Source: RECH01 sp964431105
GTDB lineage: Bacteria; Cyanobacteriota; Cyanobacteriia; RECH01
Direction of reading: 5' to 3'
Assembly (NCBI GenBank): GCA_964431105.1
Contig: CAYSIR010000128.1
Location: forward strand, 1-11,410
Length of the DNA stretch: 11,410 bases
The notes below the pieces were generated by a model. The model had not been told where the DNA came from and searched no databases. It saw only the letters and a program-made list of their open reading frames with translations. A program made the position numbers and the translations under genes. Positions 1-6,874 of this stretch are shown here, piece after piece (position 1 is the first letter of the stretch; each line of letters opens with the position of its first letter).

Positions 1-94
1 AACCGTCTCAGTTGATTGAATCCGGTTGCTTCAACTGCTCCGTAATGGGTGGTTTGGTTGATGCGATCGCATTCACTGCTGTCCAAAACAAATC

Positions 95-101
95 AAGGTG
101 G
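95..101 (+). promoter_or_regulatory. Ribosome binding site deciding the 106 start
   Basis: AAGGTGG lies 4 nt upstream of the ATG at 106. The ATG at 49 has no comparable purine-rich sequence before it. Confidence 0.45.
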
Positions 102-105
102 CGCT

Positions 106-426
106 ATGACATGGAATGTTGGACAACACGTAATTTGTAATGGTGTGGATTGGGGGGTCTGCCAAGTTCGGATGAGCAACGACAATATGGTGGTCATTTA
201 CTGTCCGCGCCATGAGTTGGTCATGTCAGGTAGTCCAGTGCGACTGTACCAAGCTGGCTGGCGAACGGCGATTGCTCAGGATCACCGGCATGACTTGGCG
301 AGTCATCATTTAACCGATCTACCATCCGACCCCCGCCCCCCCGAACCCAGCAACGTTGTTTGTCTGGAGCGATGGAAAAACGGCGATCGCACATCCAATG
401 AATCCGTTTCTATTCCCCATCGCTAG
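106..426 (+). CDS. Small hypothetical protein, basic C-terminal tail
   Basis: This encodes a 106-residue protein of unknown function. I chose the ATG at 106 rather than the in-frame ATG at 49 because AAGGTGG at 95-101 is a good ribosome binding site for it, and the extra 19 residues of the longer form look non-coding. The first 50 residues (VGQHVICNGVDWGVCQVR, then VVIYCPRHELV) alternate hydrophobic and polar residues like a small SH3/KOW-type beta barrel. The remainder is rich in Pro, Asp, Arg and Ser and is probably disordered. There is no signal peptide or membrane segment. Two or three Cys are present without a clear metal motif. The gene runs into a strong terminator at 484-517, which supports it as a real transcription unit. 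I recognise no family, and the barrel idea is inference from the hydrophobicity pattern alone. Confidence 0.55.
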   Translation: MTWNVGQHVICNGVDWGVCQVRMSNDNMVVIYCPRHELVMSGSPVRLYQAGWRTAIAQDHRHDLASHHLTDLPSDPRPPEPSNVVCLERWKNGDRTSNESVSIPHR

Positions 427-483
427 ATTTCGCTAGATTCTAGGAATGACCCGGCAGCTCATTGCTATAGATCCCAAAATACT

Positions 484-517
484 AAAACGGGCGGAGGCCA
501 TAACCTCTGCCCGTTTT
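484..517. terminator. Bidirectional intrinsic terminator between convergent genes
   Basis: The left arm at 484-497 (AAAACGGGCGGAGG) pairs with 504-517 (CCTCTGCCCGTTTT) over 14 positions, with one G-T wobble and a 6-nt loop. The GC-rich core is followed by T514-T518 on the plus strand. On the minus strand the A484-A487 run supplies the U tract. It lies between the small plus-strand gene ending at 426 and the minus-strand thioredoxin ending at 606, so it probably stops both transcripts. Confidence 0.9.
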
Positions 518-605
518 TATATTCAACCCGATCGAACATAAACTGCCCTGACCTAGCTGAATGAGAATGATCGTTGGATATGAACGTTCGCAGACTGAAC
601 CCCAA

Positions 606-971
606 CTAAGCCGAGTAACCCAGTGAACTAAGCGAAAATCGCTCCATCAATCCGGCTTGTAATTCTGTTAGCGCATTGCGCAATTCATCGTGATTCTTAA
701 ACTCATCAAGGCGGTAAACAATATGACCGTTGTAAAACACAATAATCGTAGGCAAGCTCGTCAATCGATATTGGTTAGCTAAACGCAAATTTTCATCTGC
801 ATTTATACTCACTAATTTTAGGGTTTGATTCGACTCTGATTGCACACGATCCAATATGGGACTAACAAGGCGACACAACCCACACCATGGGGCCCAAAAA
901 TTGACTAAAACGGGCGCTGAGGCATTCAATACTTCTGTAGCAAAATTGTTTTCATCAACGACTGACGCCAT
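606..971 (-). CDS. trxC: Thioredoxin with WCGLC active site (cyanobacterial TrxC type)
   Basis: A 121-residue single-domain thioredoxin, a cytosolic dithiol-disulfide oxidoreductase. The strand before the active site (PVLVNFWAPWCGLC) ends in the redox pair C30 and C33. The cis-proline is P74 in SLPT. The C-terminal half (IIVFYNGHIVYRLDEF) follows the fold but replaces the usual late glycine motif. Two departures from the standard sequence are visible: Leu instead of Pro between the cysteines (WCGLC, not WCGPC), and Asn24 where most thioredoxins have the buried Asp that activates the second Cys. From memory, the WCGLC motif marks TrxC, a thioredoxin class restricted to cyanobacteria, with sll1057 of Synechocystis as the reference. 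AGAGGGA just before the ATG is a plausible ribosome binding site. The gene stands alone, with the terminator at 484-517 behind it. The family is certain; the TrxC assignment is likely. Confidence 0.92.
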   Translation of the reverse strand: MASVVDENNFATEVLNASAPVLVNFWAPWCGLCRLVSPILDRVQSESNQTLKLVSINADENLRLANQYRLTSLPTIIVFYNGHIVYRLDEFKNHDELRNALTELQAGLMERFSLSSLGYSA

Positions 972-1198
972 GATCCCTCTAAATTTCTTATTTAAATCTG
1001 TTCTGGGATCATTCTATCGGGTGTTTGCCGTGAATCCTATGGTATTGAGTCATGTTCTGTTGAATCTTTGACGCAATTGTGCAACGAATTATTAAGCATT
1101 GCCCAACTGTGACCCAACCTAATCCATCTAGGCGTTGCTGATTCCGGGGATGAATGTGGAGTTGGATAAACTGACTCAGTTTAATCGATTCGATCGCT

Positions 1199-1912
1199 TT
1201 ACCACCCCACCTGACTGCTAGCGCTGATGAGAGCTGGATGCGCCCACCAAAACAGCGCCACGAAAATGGCGATGCCCACATAGGACGGTCGCACAAATTC
1301 GCTAATCACCAACCGTTGCCGGCCTTGAACGATCGCCAAAAATGGGATGACTGAGGTGCGATCGCGAACTTTTTCAAAGGCAGTTCCATAGCGAGCCAGC
1401 CAGCGGCGATCGCCATGCCACACGCCAAATAAATGATGCACAATCAACCCGAAGCACGTCACCATCATGAAAGTTGTGCCCAGCCACAGCCCGTGAGCCA
1501 CGCACCATATAATTTGCCCGACCATTTGCGGATGGCGCGTGATGCGAATGATGCCGGTTTCATAGAGATGAACTTCCGGCTTTTGGATAGCGGCAATTTC
1601 CAGCAGATTGAAAGTGGCGGGGTAGAGAAAAATGAATGAGATTGCCGACAGTATCCAGACAGCAGATGGCATTCCCGACACGCCTTGCAGGTTCCAAAGC
1701 TGAACGCCATCATAGCGGTGGCGAATGAAATAAATGATCAGCACGGTTGCAAAAGGAATGCTGACCAGGGCAAAACAGACTCGATATAGCCGTGCGCCAA
1801 TGATGGCTTCTGCACGGGGGCGCAAGGCCGCCAACCCGCTATGGGCGATCGCAAATCCAACCAGCAAACCCAGCATAATGAAGTGGCTGGGTGTCATCCA
1901 ATCGAAGCTCAT
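1199..1912 (-). CDS. Z-ISO: 15-cis-zeta-carotene isomerase (Z-ISO, NnrU family)
   Basis: A 237-residue integral membrane protein of the NnrU / Z-ISO family. Z-ISO converts 9,15,9'-tri-cis-zeta-carotene to the 9,9'-di-cis form between phytoene desaturase and zeta-carotene desaturase. Hydrophobic segments lie near residues 10-30, 46-63, 84-108, 129-161 and 210-228. The family signature runs from TRHPQMVGQ (H127) through HHLFGVWHGDRR (159-170) to RTSVIPFLA. In the plant enzyme a heme b is bound by two His and a Cys (H150, C263, H266 in maize, from memory). Here H24, C137 and H140 have exactly the same spacing (113 and 3 residues), so the heme site appears intact. This favours Z-ISO over a denitrification NnrU. 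The start at 1912 is the first ATG before the first helix and has no obvious Shine-Dalgarno sequence. No carotenoid gene is adjacent. Confidence 0.87.
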   Translation of the reverse strand: MSFDWMTPSHFIMLGLLVGFAIAHSGLAALRPRAEAIIGARLYRVCFALVSIPFATVLIIYFIRHRYDGVQLWNLQGVSGMPSAVWILSAISFIFLYPATFNLLEIAAIQKPEVHLYETGIIRITRHPQMVGQIIWCVAHGLWLGTTFMMVTCFGLIVHHLFGVWHGDRRWLARYGTAFEKVRDRTSVIPFLAIVQGRQRLVISEFVRPSYVGIAIFVALFWWAHPALISASSQVGW

Positions 1913-1986
1913 AATGACGCGAAGAACACCGATACAACAAATGAGCGAATGAGCCGGAAATAAGCCAGCCGGTTGACCAGCCGCTG

Positions 1987-2020
1987 AGCGCCCTCGAACC
2001 CAAGTCGTTGGGTTCGCGCT
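1987..2020. other. Intergenic hairpin between the DUF39 and Z-ISO genes
   Basis: Nine perfect base pairs (1995-2003 CGAACCCAA with 2008-2016 TTGGGTTCG) enclose a 4-nt loop. After a 4-nt bulge, AGCG (1987-1990) also pairs with CGCT (2017-2020). No T tract follows on either strand, so it is not a standard terminator. It could slow or process a transcript running from the DUF39 gene towards Z-ISO. The rest of 1913-2206 shows no gene. Confidence 0.35.
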
Positions 2021-2206
2021 TCAATCTCTACAACGGGTGTCCCATGGGTTTGATGTAATTGACGGCAACCGCTCTATCAACCCATTTGGCCGCAAGACCA
2101 GCCTTTGACGAAATCATCGAATCCGACACCATCAAATCATTGCTCCTCATCTAGCTTACAGTCTGTAGCGATTGATCTTCATTGATCTTGGCGGGTGCGC
2201 TGTTTT

Positions 2207-3433
2207 CTAGTCCAGTGAAACTTGGGGACTCCAGCGATCCTGAGCGCGAAAGGTGCGATCGCTCGGAATTGGGGCAACGGGTTCGGTGAGGGTAAAGGCT
2301 CCAGCTTCGATCCAGCGTTTCAGTTCCTGAGCGACCTGGCGTGAAAGATAAATGCTAGCCAAAGGAGCCGATCGCACCGTACGACCATCAATAGTAATGC
2401 GGCCAGACTTAAGCTGGGCGTAGCTCACCAGTCCAAACGTGGGGCGCACGCGCCGGGGAATCGAAAAATCCACCACCGGAGCCACCACGTCTTGATCATG
2501 AACTGCACAACGCTGCACCACGTCTTCTGATAACACCGGCAGCGGAATGCCAACTCCCATCATCATCGAAGGGCCATAGCCTTTGAAGTAGCAGCCTTTG
2601 ATCCATTTTGGATTCATCTGCTTGGCATCCCCAATCAGCGACAGGGTAGCGGCTGGACCAATAGGAGTACGATTCGGCAATCGTTTCTGTAATGGAAAAT
2701 GTTGGGTTCCTTCCCAAGCCACGTAGCCGATGCCGCCGCCCAAAAAGATGCGGCTGCCGACACCCACCAGTTGCAAATCCGGATCATTAAACAAGGGCGC
2801 GATCGCCCCTGGGTTGGAATACACCGCATTGCCCAATCTAGGCTGTAGCGGGCCGAGGTAGGTGTGCAGCAGGCGATCGCCCCCATTAACGCCCACAATA
2901 AAATTTTGGTAGAGATTGCGGGGATTGAAGAGGTAAAACTGATTGATCGTATCGATAGTGATCGTGGTTTCAAACGATGGGCAGGGGTAGCAATCAGTCA
3001 CCTGCCCGATCGCCTGGAGGTGAATGGGTTTACCGGCAATCAAATCAGCAATGACATGACCGCCGCCGCGCTCGCGCCCCTTACTAACGGGTTCATCAAC
3101 AAGGTGTTCATCAGGTGTGGTGAGGTCAGAGCCAAGATAGCTGGCGGGTTGGGTGGCACCGATGTAGAGATCGACTGCACCAAATCCAGAGTAAGCAGGA
3201 ACGCTATCCAGCCAACATTGCCGAATTTTGATAGGTGGATCGGTATGCCCTAGGTTGATGATGGCCCCGGATGACTCCATCGGCTCAAAGGTTCCGGTTG
3301 TCACCACGTCTACTTCTTTAGCAGTTTGGGCAACACCAACCTCCGCCGCACGAGCTTTCAGTTCTTCAACTGTCCAGACCACGGCGGTCTGTTGCTGAAT
3401 TTTGTCATTGATTTCGGCAAGGGTTCGCATCAT
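2207..3433 (-). CDS. DUF39 / homocysteine biosynthesis family protein
   Basis: A 408-residue soluble protein of the DUF39 (HcyBio, PF01837) family. In methanogens, members such as MA1821 and MJ0100 help make homocysteine directly from aspartate semialdehyde and a sulfur donor, via a protein persulfide. Family features visible here are EPMESSGAIINLGHTDPPIKI (roughly residues 50-70), the C73 segment RQCWLDSVPAYSG, the Gly-rich run GGGHVIADLIAGKPI (about 123-137), DCYPCP with C148 and C151, and the signature VGSRIFLGGGIGYVAWEGTQH (about 225-245). The length matches the family. Other Cys are C281 and C309. There is no adjacent NIL/ferredoxin partner of the MA1822 type, no CBS domain and no methionine gene. 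The gene follows a small membrane-protein gene after 26 bp and may share its transcript. The family is very likely; the reaction in a cyanobacterium is inference. MetM1-M2 leaves a one-codon start ambiguity. Confidence 0.85.
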   Translation of the reverse strand: MMRTLAEINDKIQQQTAVVWTVEELKARAAEVGVAQTAKEVDVVTTGTFEPMESSGAIINLGHTDPPIKIRQCWLDSVPAYSGFGAVDLYIGATQPASYLGSDLTTPDEHLVDEPVSKGRERGGGHVIADLIAGKPIHLQAIGQVTDCYPCPSFETTITIDTINQFYLFNPRNLYQNFIVGVNGGDRLLHTYLGPLQPRLGNAVYSNPGAIAPLFNDPDLQLVGVGSRIFLGGGIGYVAWEGTQHFPLQKRLPNRTPIGPAATLSLIGDAKQMNPKWIKGCYFKGYGPSMMMGVGIPLPVLSEDVVQRCAVHDQDVVAPVVDFSIPRRVRPTFGLVSYAQLKSGRITIDGRTVRSAPLASIYLSRQVAQELKRWIEAGAFTLTEPVAPIPSDRTFRAQDRWSPQVSLD

Positions 3434-3459
3434 TGTGCGCTATTCAGCCACTTAACTTG

Positions 3460-3678
3460 CTAGGGATCATCAGACGATTGGGTGGATTTTGACTTGGGCG
3501 ATCGCATGACGTCCCATGCCAGGGCGATCGCAACAATCACCGTCGGCAGCAGTACAATCCCCAGTGCCAGCCAACCGCTACTCGGCAAAGCCAGATACGG
3601 CACACCATACTTGATGATGAGCGAAATACTGAGGGATGCTAGAAAAACTTTAGTAATGGTTATGGCACTATCGGTCAT
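3460..3678 (-). CDS. Small two-helix membrane protein, hypothetical
   Basis: A 72-residue protein starting MTDSAITITKVFL. Two hydrophobic segments lie near residues 7-25 (TKVFLASLSISLIIKYGV region) and 37-55 (ALGIVLLPTVIVAIALAWD). They are separated by a short loop containing PYLALPSSG, and the polar, Ser/Lys-rich tail ends QSSDDP. The open frame extends upstream to an ATG at 3744, but that extra 22-residue stretch is Pro/His-rich and unlike a membrane protein start. I therefore prefer 3678, although neither ATG has a clear ribosome binding site. Short conserved cyanobacterial hypotheticals with an ITKVFL...IKYG start seem familiar, but I cannot name a family. The stop is 26 bp before the DUF39 gene, so the two may be co-transcribed. 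Function is unknown. Confidence 0.62.
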   Translation of the reverse strand: MTDSAITITKVFLASLSISLIIKYGVPYLALPSSGWLALGIVLLPTVIVAIALAWDVMRSPKSKSTQSSDDP

Positions 3679-3913
3679 GATGCAGGCAATTGTTGAGTAT
3701 GGGTTGGGGGCAATTGTCGGAATGTGCAGCTTCGATCCTGCCATGGAGTAATTTTACCGGGATTGTCAACAGGGTTGGCTCCCGCTTTACCCAGTTTATC
3801 TGCATTGACCAGTTATCTGAGATTGCTGCAATCCTACTAACCTAATGAGGACACGGCCCAAGACTCTCATTTCTGACGGTTATCTGCTTTGGTAGTGATG
3901 TTTATGTAAGGCG

Positions 3914-3970
3914 TTTGTAAGGCGTTTGGGTGGTGTGGGCGACGCTCACACCACCCAAACGCCTTACAAA
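3914..3970. repeat. Long perfect palindrome, copy 1 of a structured repeat
   Basis: Positions 3914-3937 are the exact reverse complement of 3947-3970: 24 bp with no mismatch around a 9-nt loop (GGCGACGCT). The loop could close by three further pairs, one of them a wobble. The outer left part is duplicated in tandem (GTAAGGCGTTT at 3906-3916 and 3917-3927). The preceding GGTAGTG...ATGTAAGG and following CTTACAAATAGAGAAC flanks are also partly shared with copy 2 at 8853-8903. There is no T tract on either side, so it is not a standard terminator. It is probably an interspersed palindromic repeat. Confidence 0.85.
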
Positions 3971-4051
3971 TAGAGAACTCCCATCTGCTTGGATGAATCA
4001 GTTAGCAATATCCATAGAAGGATAACCGCAAATCCATACCCACCCATCATT

Positions 4052-4169
4052 CTATCCATTACGCAGATCTCGCTGAAGCCCGCATTCCTTGGTTCAAAAA
4101 CGAGGATTCTGAGTAACCCTTAGAAAGGTTGTGAGGCAAAAGGTCTGGCGACTTTTGCGTAATGGATAG
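4052..4169. mobile_element. 118-bp MITE-like element with 8-bp target duplication
   Basis: The ends are perfect 14-bp terminal inverted repeats: CTATCCATTACGCA at 4052-4065 and its exact reverse complement at 4156-4169. Directly abutting both ends is the same octamer, CCATCATT, at 4044-4051 and 4170-4177, which is a clean 8-bp target-site duplication. The 90-bp interior has no coding capacity, so the element is non-autonomous. The right-hand copy of the octamer overlaps two bases of the cyclase stop codon (4176-4178), so insertion occurred exactly at the 3' end of that gene without changing its protein. An 8-bp duplication fits several IS families (for example ISL3, IS66, IS256 or some IS4 members). 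The parent transposase is not in this window. Confidence 0.9.
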
Positions 4170-4175
4170 CCATCA

Positions 4176-6458
4176 TTAAGGACTGCTCTGAGTCAACTGT
4201 GTGATCAAGATTTTCATGGCGGGGGACAAACTGGTGAAGTAAATTCTGGCGCGCAGGGCATCTTGGTCGTGAAGATGCAGCACTTTGGCGTAGCAATCGA
4301 GTAGGCTGGGGTTCTCTGGGCACAGTAGGGTAAGGCGCAAGTTGGTGAAGGGAGCGATCGGGCTGTTGCAGCGTAGCTCGGCTTCCTTGTCCGACAGCCG
4401 GACTAATGCTCCAGACTGGCTAATTCCAGTAATCCGCTTGCCGTCTACTAGCATATACTGCACTGGAATGGCTGGATCGAGGGAAGTGAGATGGTGATCT
4501 AGGCGATCGCCGACTGTGATGTTGTAGGGTTCACCAATGCCAGTGACATCGTAGATCCAGATGGGATCGCTGATCCCTTTTAGCTCAATTTGCAGTCGTT
4601 GTTGAATCGTTAGGGGCGATCGCGATCGCCGACAGCACTGTTCTGAAATCAGCACTTGACCGCCTACACTAGCGGTTTCAATGCGGGATGCAAGGTTTAC
4701 TTGACTGCCAATGGCAGTATATTTTGTATGCTGTTGAGAGCCAATGTTGCCAATGACCACATCACCTGTGTTGATGCCGATGCCCATTTCAATCGCGGGC
4801 AATCCTTCATCCTGCAATCGTTGATTGACGGCTGACATCGCCGCCTGCATGGCGATCGCACAGGCGATCGCCCGCTCTGCATGATCACTATGTTCAGTGG
4901 GCGCACCAAAAAACACCACCAGCCCATCGCCAATGATTTCATTGATCACCCCACCGTAGCGATCGACAATATTCGACATTTCGGTGAGATAAATATTCAG
5001 CAATGCCACGATCGCTTCAGGGGCAAGCTGTTCTGAAATTAGCGTAAAGCCTCGCACATCCGACATCAGCACCGAAATGCAGCGCCGCTGACCGCCTAGG
5101 TGCAGTCCTTCTGGCGTTTCTAGCAAGGTGGACACGACTTCGTCCGTGATATAGCGCCCAAAGGTGCGGCGGAGGTCGCTGGCAGACTGAGCCATGTGGG
5201 CCACGATCGCGATCGCCCCAGTGCCCATCCCCAACAGTGACGGCACCACCGGAATCCACCACCCCAGCCCAAAGGCAATATAGCTGCCTCCGATCAATCC
5301 ACCACTAGCGATCGCGACCAGCCCTAATATCTGTAACTGCCCCGGAATGCGAAACCACCTAAATTCTTGCTGTTTGCGATGGCGCTGCCGCCAGGCGATC
5401 AGCGTTCCCATGGCAGTCCACCCGGCAATCCATAGGTATTCAGTTAGCATTGACCAAGTGCGAATCGGCGATCGCTGGTCTAAGACCTGACCAATAATTT
5501 GACTGGTAATGTTGGCTTGGGCTTCTACGCCTGGCATCGGTCGAGAGCTATCCGCATTACGGTTGTAGGGCGTATAAAAAAAATCGCGCAAACTTTCAGC
5601 CGTAGCACCCACAAACACAATGCGATCGCGAAACAAATTGGGGTCCGTGCGACGATTCAAAACGTCTTCAATCGATACAGTGAGAAATGCCCCCGCCGGG
5701 CCGCGATAGTTTAGCAGGAGTTGATACCCGGCATCATTGGCCTGCACATAGCCCCCGTCACTATGCTCAAACGGATCAAGGACAACAGACCCAAGCTGAA
5801 TCCGCTCATCGTCTGTCAGGTTAGGATACATTTCTTCAGCTTCTAGATACAGCAGCGCCATCGTAAAGCCCAACCCCAAGAGCGATCGCCCCGAATCATC
5901 CGTTAGGGAGAGCAGTCCACGCCGCAATGTGCCATCCGCATCCACCACCATGTCATTAGCGCTGACCTGCCCTAGCTCTTGCAGCACTGGCGGCGGCGGC
6001 ACAGATTCACTGCGATCGTCTCCCACTATTTTTTGAATGCCGATGAGATTGGGGTTGCTGCGAAAGACGGTATTCAGTGCATCGGTTCCTTCGCCCACCG
6101 GCTGATCGCGGTATAAATCTAAACCAATGGCACGGGGATTCTGTTCTTGAATCATGGCTAACAGCACCGCTAGTTGACCATCAGAGAGCGGCCAGCCATA
6201 GCGTTGAATATCCGTTTCATAAATGCCGACAATCACAATACGCTGATCCAGCGGAGCGGGCGATCGCGCTTGCATAAACTGGTCGTACATCGACCATTCT
6301 GCTGATTGCAGCAGACCCAACCCCCGCAGCAGCAGCACCATCCCCACAACCGCCGGAGTTGCTATCAAAGGACTGCGCCATTTCCACAGCGCTAGTTTGA
6401 GCGATCGCCACATTGACATGACTGACGCAGCCGAGTAATACCAGTTTGAGCGTGTCAT
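4176..6458 (-). CDS. CHASE2-domain class III nucleotidyl cyclase with C-terminal PilZ-like domain
   Basis: A 760-residue membrane-bound cyclic-nucleotide synthase. An N-terminal helix (about 34-50) leads into an extracytoplasmic CHASE2 sensor domain (about 52-335, with IVIVGIYETDIQRYGWPLSD and RIVFVGATAESLRDFFYTPYN). Three helices follow (about 340-357, 376-397 and 401-421). The catalytic domain covers about 455-640. Metal-binding D467 (MSDVRGFT) and D511 (IIGDGL) and transition-state N588 and R592 (VNLASRIE) are all present, so it should be active. At the purine-selecting positions E507 replaces the Lys of adenylate cyclases and T581 occupies the partner site, which leaves ATP versus GTP open. 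Residues about 668-755 (VDGKRITGISQSGALVRL onward) resemble a PilZ domain with a degenerate front motif. GGTGG lies 4 nt before the ATG. The gene is divergent from the kinase at 6875. Confidence 0.93.
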   Translation of the reverse strand: MTRSNWYYSAASVMSMWRSLKLALWKWRSPLIATPAVVGMVLLLRGLGLLQSAEWSMYDQFMQARSPAPLDQRIVIVGIYETDIQRYGWPLSDGQLAVLLAMIQEQNPRAIGLDLYRDQPVGEGTDALNTVFRSNPNLIGIQKIVGDDRSESVPPPPVLQELGQVSANDMVVDADGTLRRGLLSLTDDSGRSLLGLGFTMALLYLEAEEMYPNLTDDERIQLGSVVLDPFEHSDGGYVQANDAGYQLLLNYRGPAGAFLTVSIEDVLNRRTDPNLFRDRIVFVGATAESLRDFFYTPYNRNADSSRPMPGVEAQANITSQIIGQVLDQRSPIRTWSMLTEYLWIAGWTAMGTLIAWRQRHRKQQEFRWFRIPGQLQILGLVAIASGGLIGGSYIAFGLGWWIPVVPSLLGMGTGAIAIVAHMAQSASDLRRTFGRYITDEVVSTLLETPEGLHLGGQRRCISVLMSDVRGFTLISEQLAPEAIVALLNIYLTEMSNIVDRYGGVINEIIGDGLVVFFGAPTEHSDHAERAIACAIAMQAAMSAVNQRLQDEGLPAIEMGIGINTGDVVIGNIGSQQHTKYTAIGSQVNLASRIETASVGGQVLISEQCCRRSRSPLTIQQRLQIELKGISDPIWIYDVTGIGEPYNITVGDRLDHHLTSLDPAIPVQYMLVDGKRITGISQSGALVRLSDKEAELRCNSPIAPFTNLRLTLLCPENPSLLDCYAKVLHLHDQDALRARIYFTSLSPAMKILITQLTQSSP

Positions 6459-6874
6459 CCATCCACCGTTAGGGGCAGAGCCGGTTTGCAGTGCAGCATT
6501 ACCTATTTCAGCGCAACATCCTGCATTTCAGGGCAGCATTACAGACAATCGTTCAGTCAGCTCATTGACTAACAAATTGACTATCACAAAACGTGCTAAA
6601 CCCTAACCACTATTTCAGATAACCCCTGCCTTGTCTAAAATCCTAGAGACGATTGTCGTGCTTAGGGCAGCATCTTTTATCAGTCGAACAAGTTTAATCG
6701 ATACCCTGACCAGAGATACCCCTACAGTAGTGCTACGGATAGGCACGCCTCATTCTGATCATGATTAACGCACAGGTTCGTTAGATTAAGCTATGATGCC
6801 CGAATCGCTAAGCTAGCTACACTAACCATTGGGTGCGTTCGTGTTATTAACTCTGCTGGCTGACACCGTTCACC
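6459..6874. promoter_or_regulatory. Divergent promoter region with short direct repeats
   Basis: This 416-bp spacer must hold the promoters of both the cyclase (leftward) and the kinase (rightward). It contains repeated short words: GCAGCATTAC at 6493-6502 and 6533-6542 (40 bp apart), ATTTCAG at 6505-6511, 6525-6531 and 6612-6618, and ATTGACTA at 6564-6571 and 6576-6583. I could not pair a convincing -35 and -10 for either direction, and I see no small gene or stable terminator. Confidence 0.45.

Larger units (their letters stand above)
3679..4175. other. Spacer with a long palindrome and a MITE; no gene
   Basis: This spacer lies downstream of the cyclase and upstream of the small membrane-protein gene, both on the minus strand. 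It contains the palindrome at 3914-3970 and the MITE at 4052-4169, described separately. A TTGACA occurs on the minus strand at 3769-3764 but no -10 hexamer sits at a proper distance. No coding frame with a ribosome binding site is visible. Confidence 0.6.

Noticed and set aside
2864..3253. 129-codon plus-strand open frame
   Set aside because: It is antisense to the well-supported DUF39 gene and has no recognisable domain.
3764..3769. Perfect TTGACA on the minus strand upstream of the small membrane-protein gene
   Set aside because: The only TAAAAT nearby is 7 nt away and nothing fits at 16-18 nt, so a promoter call is not justified.
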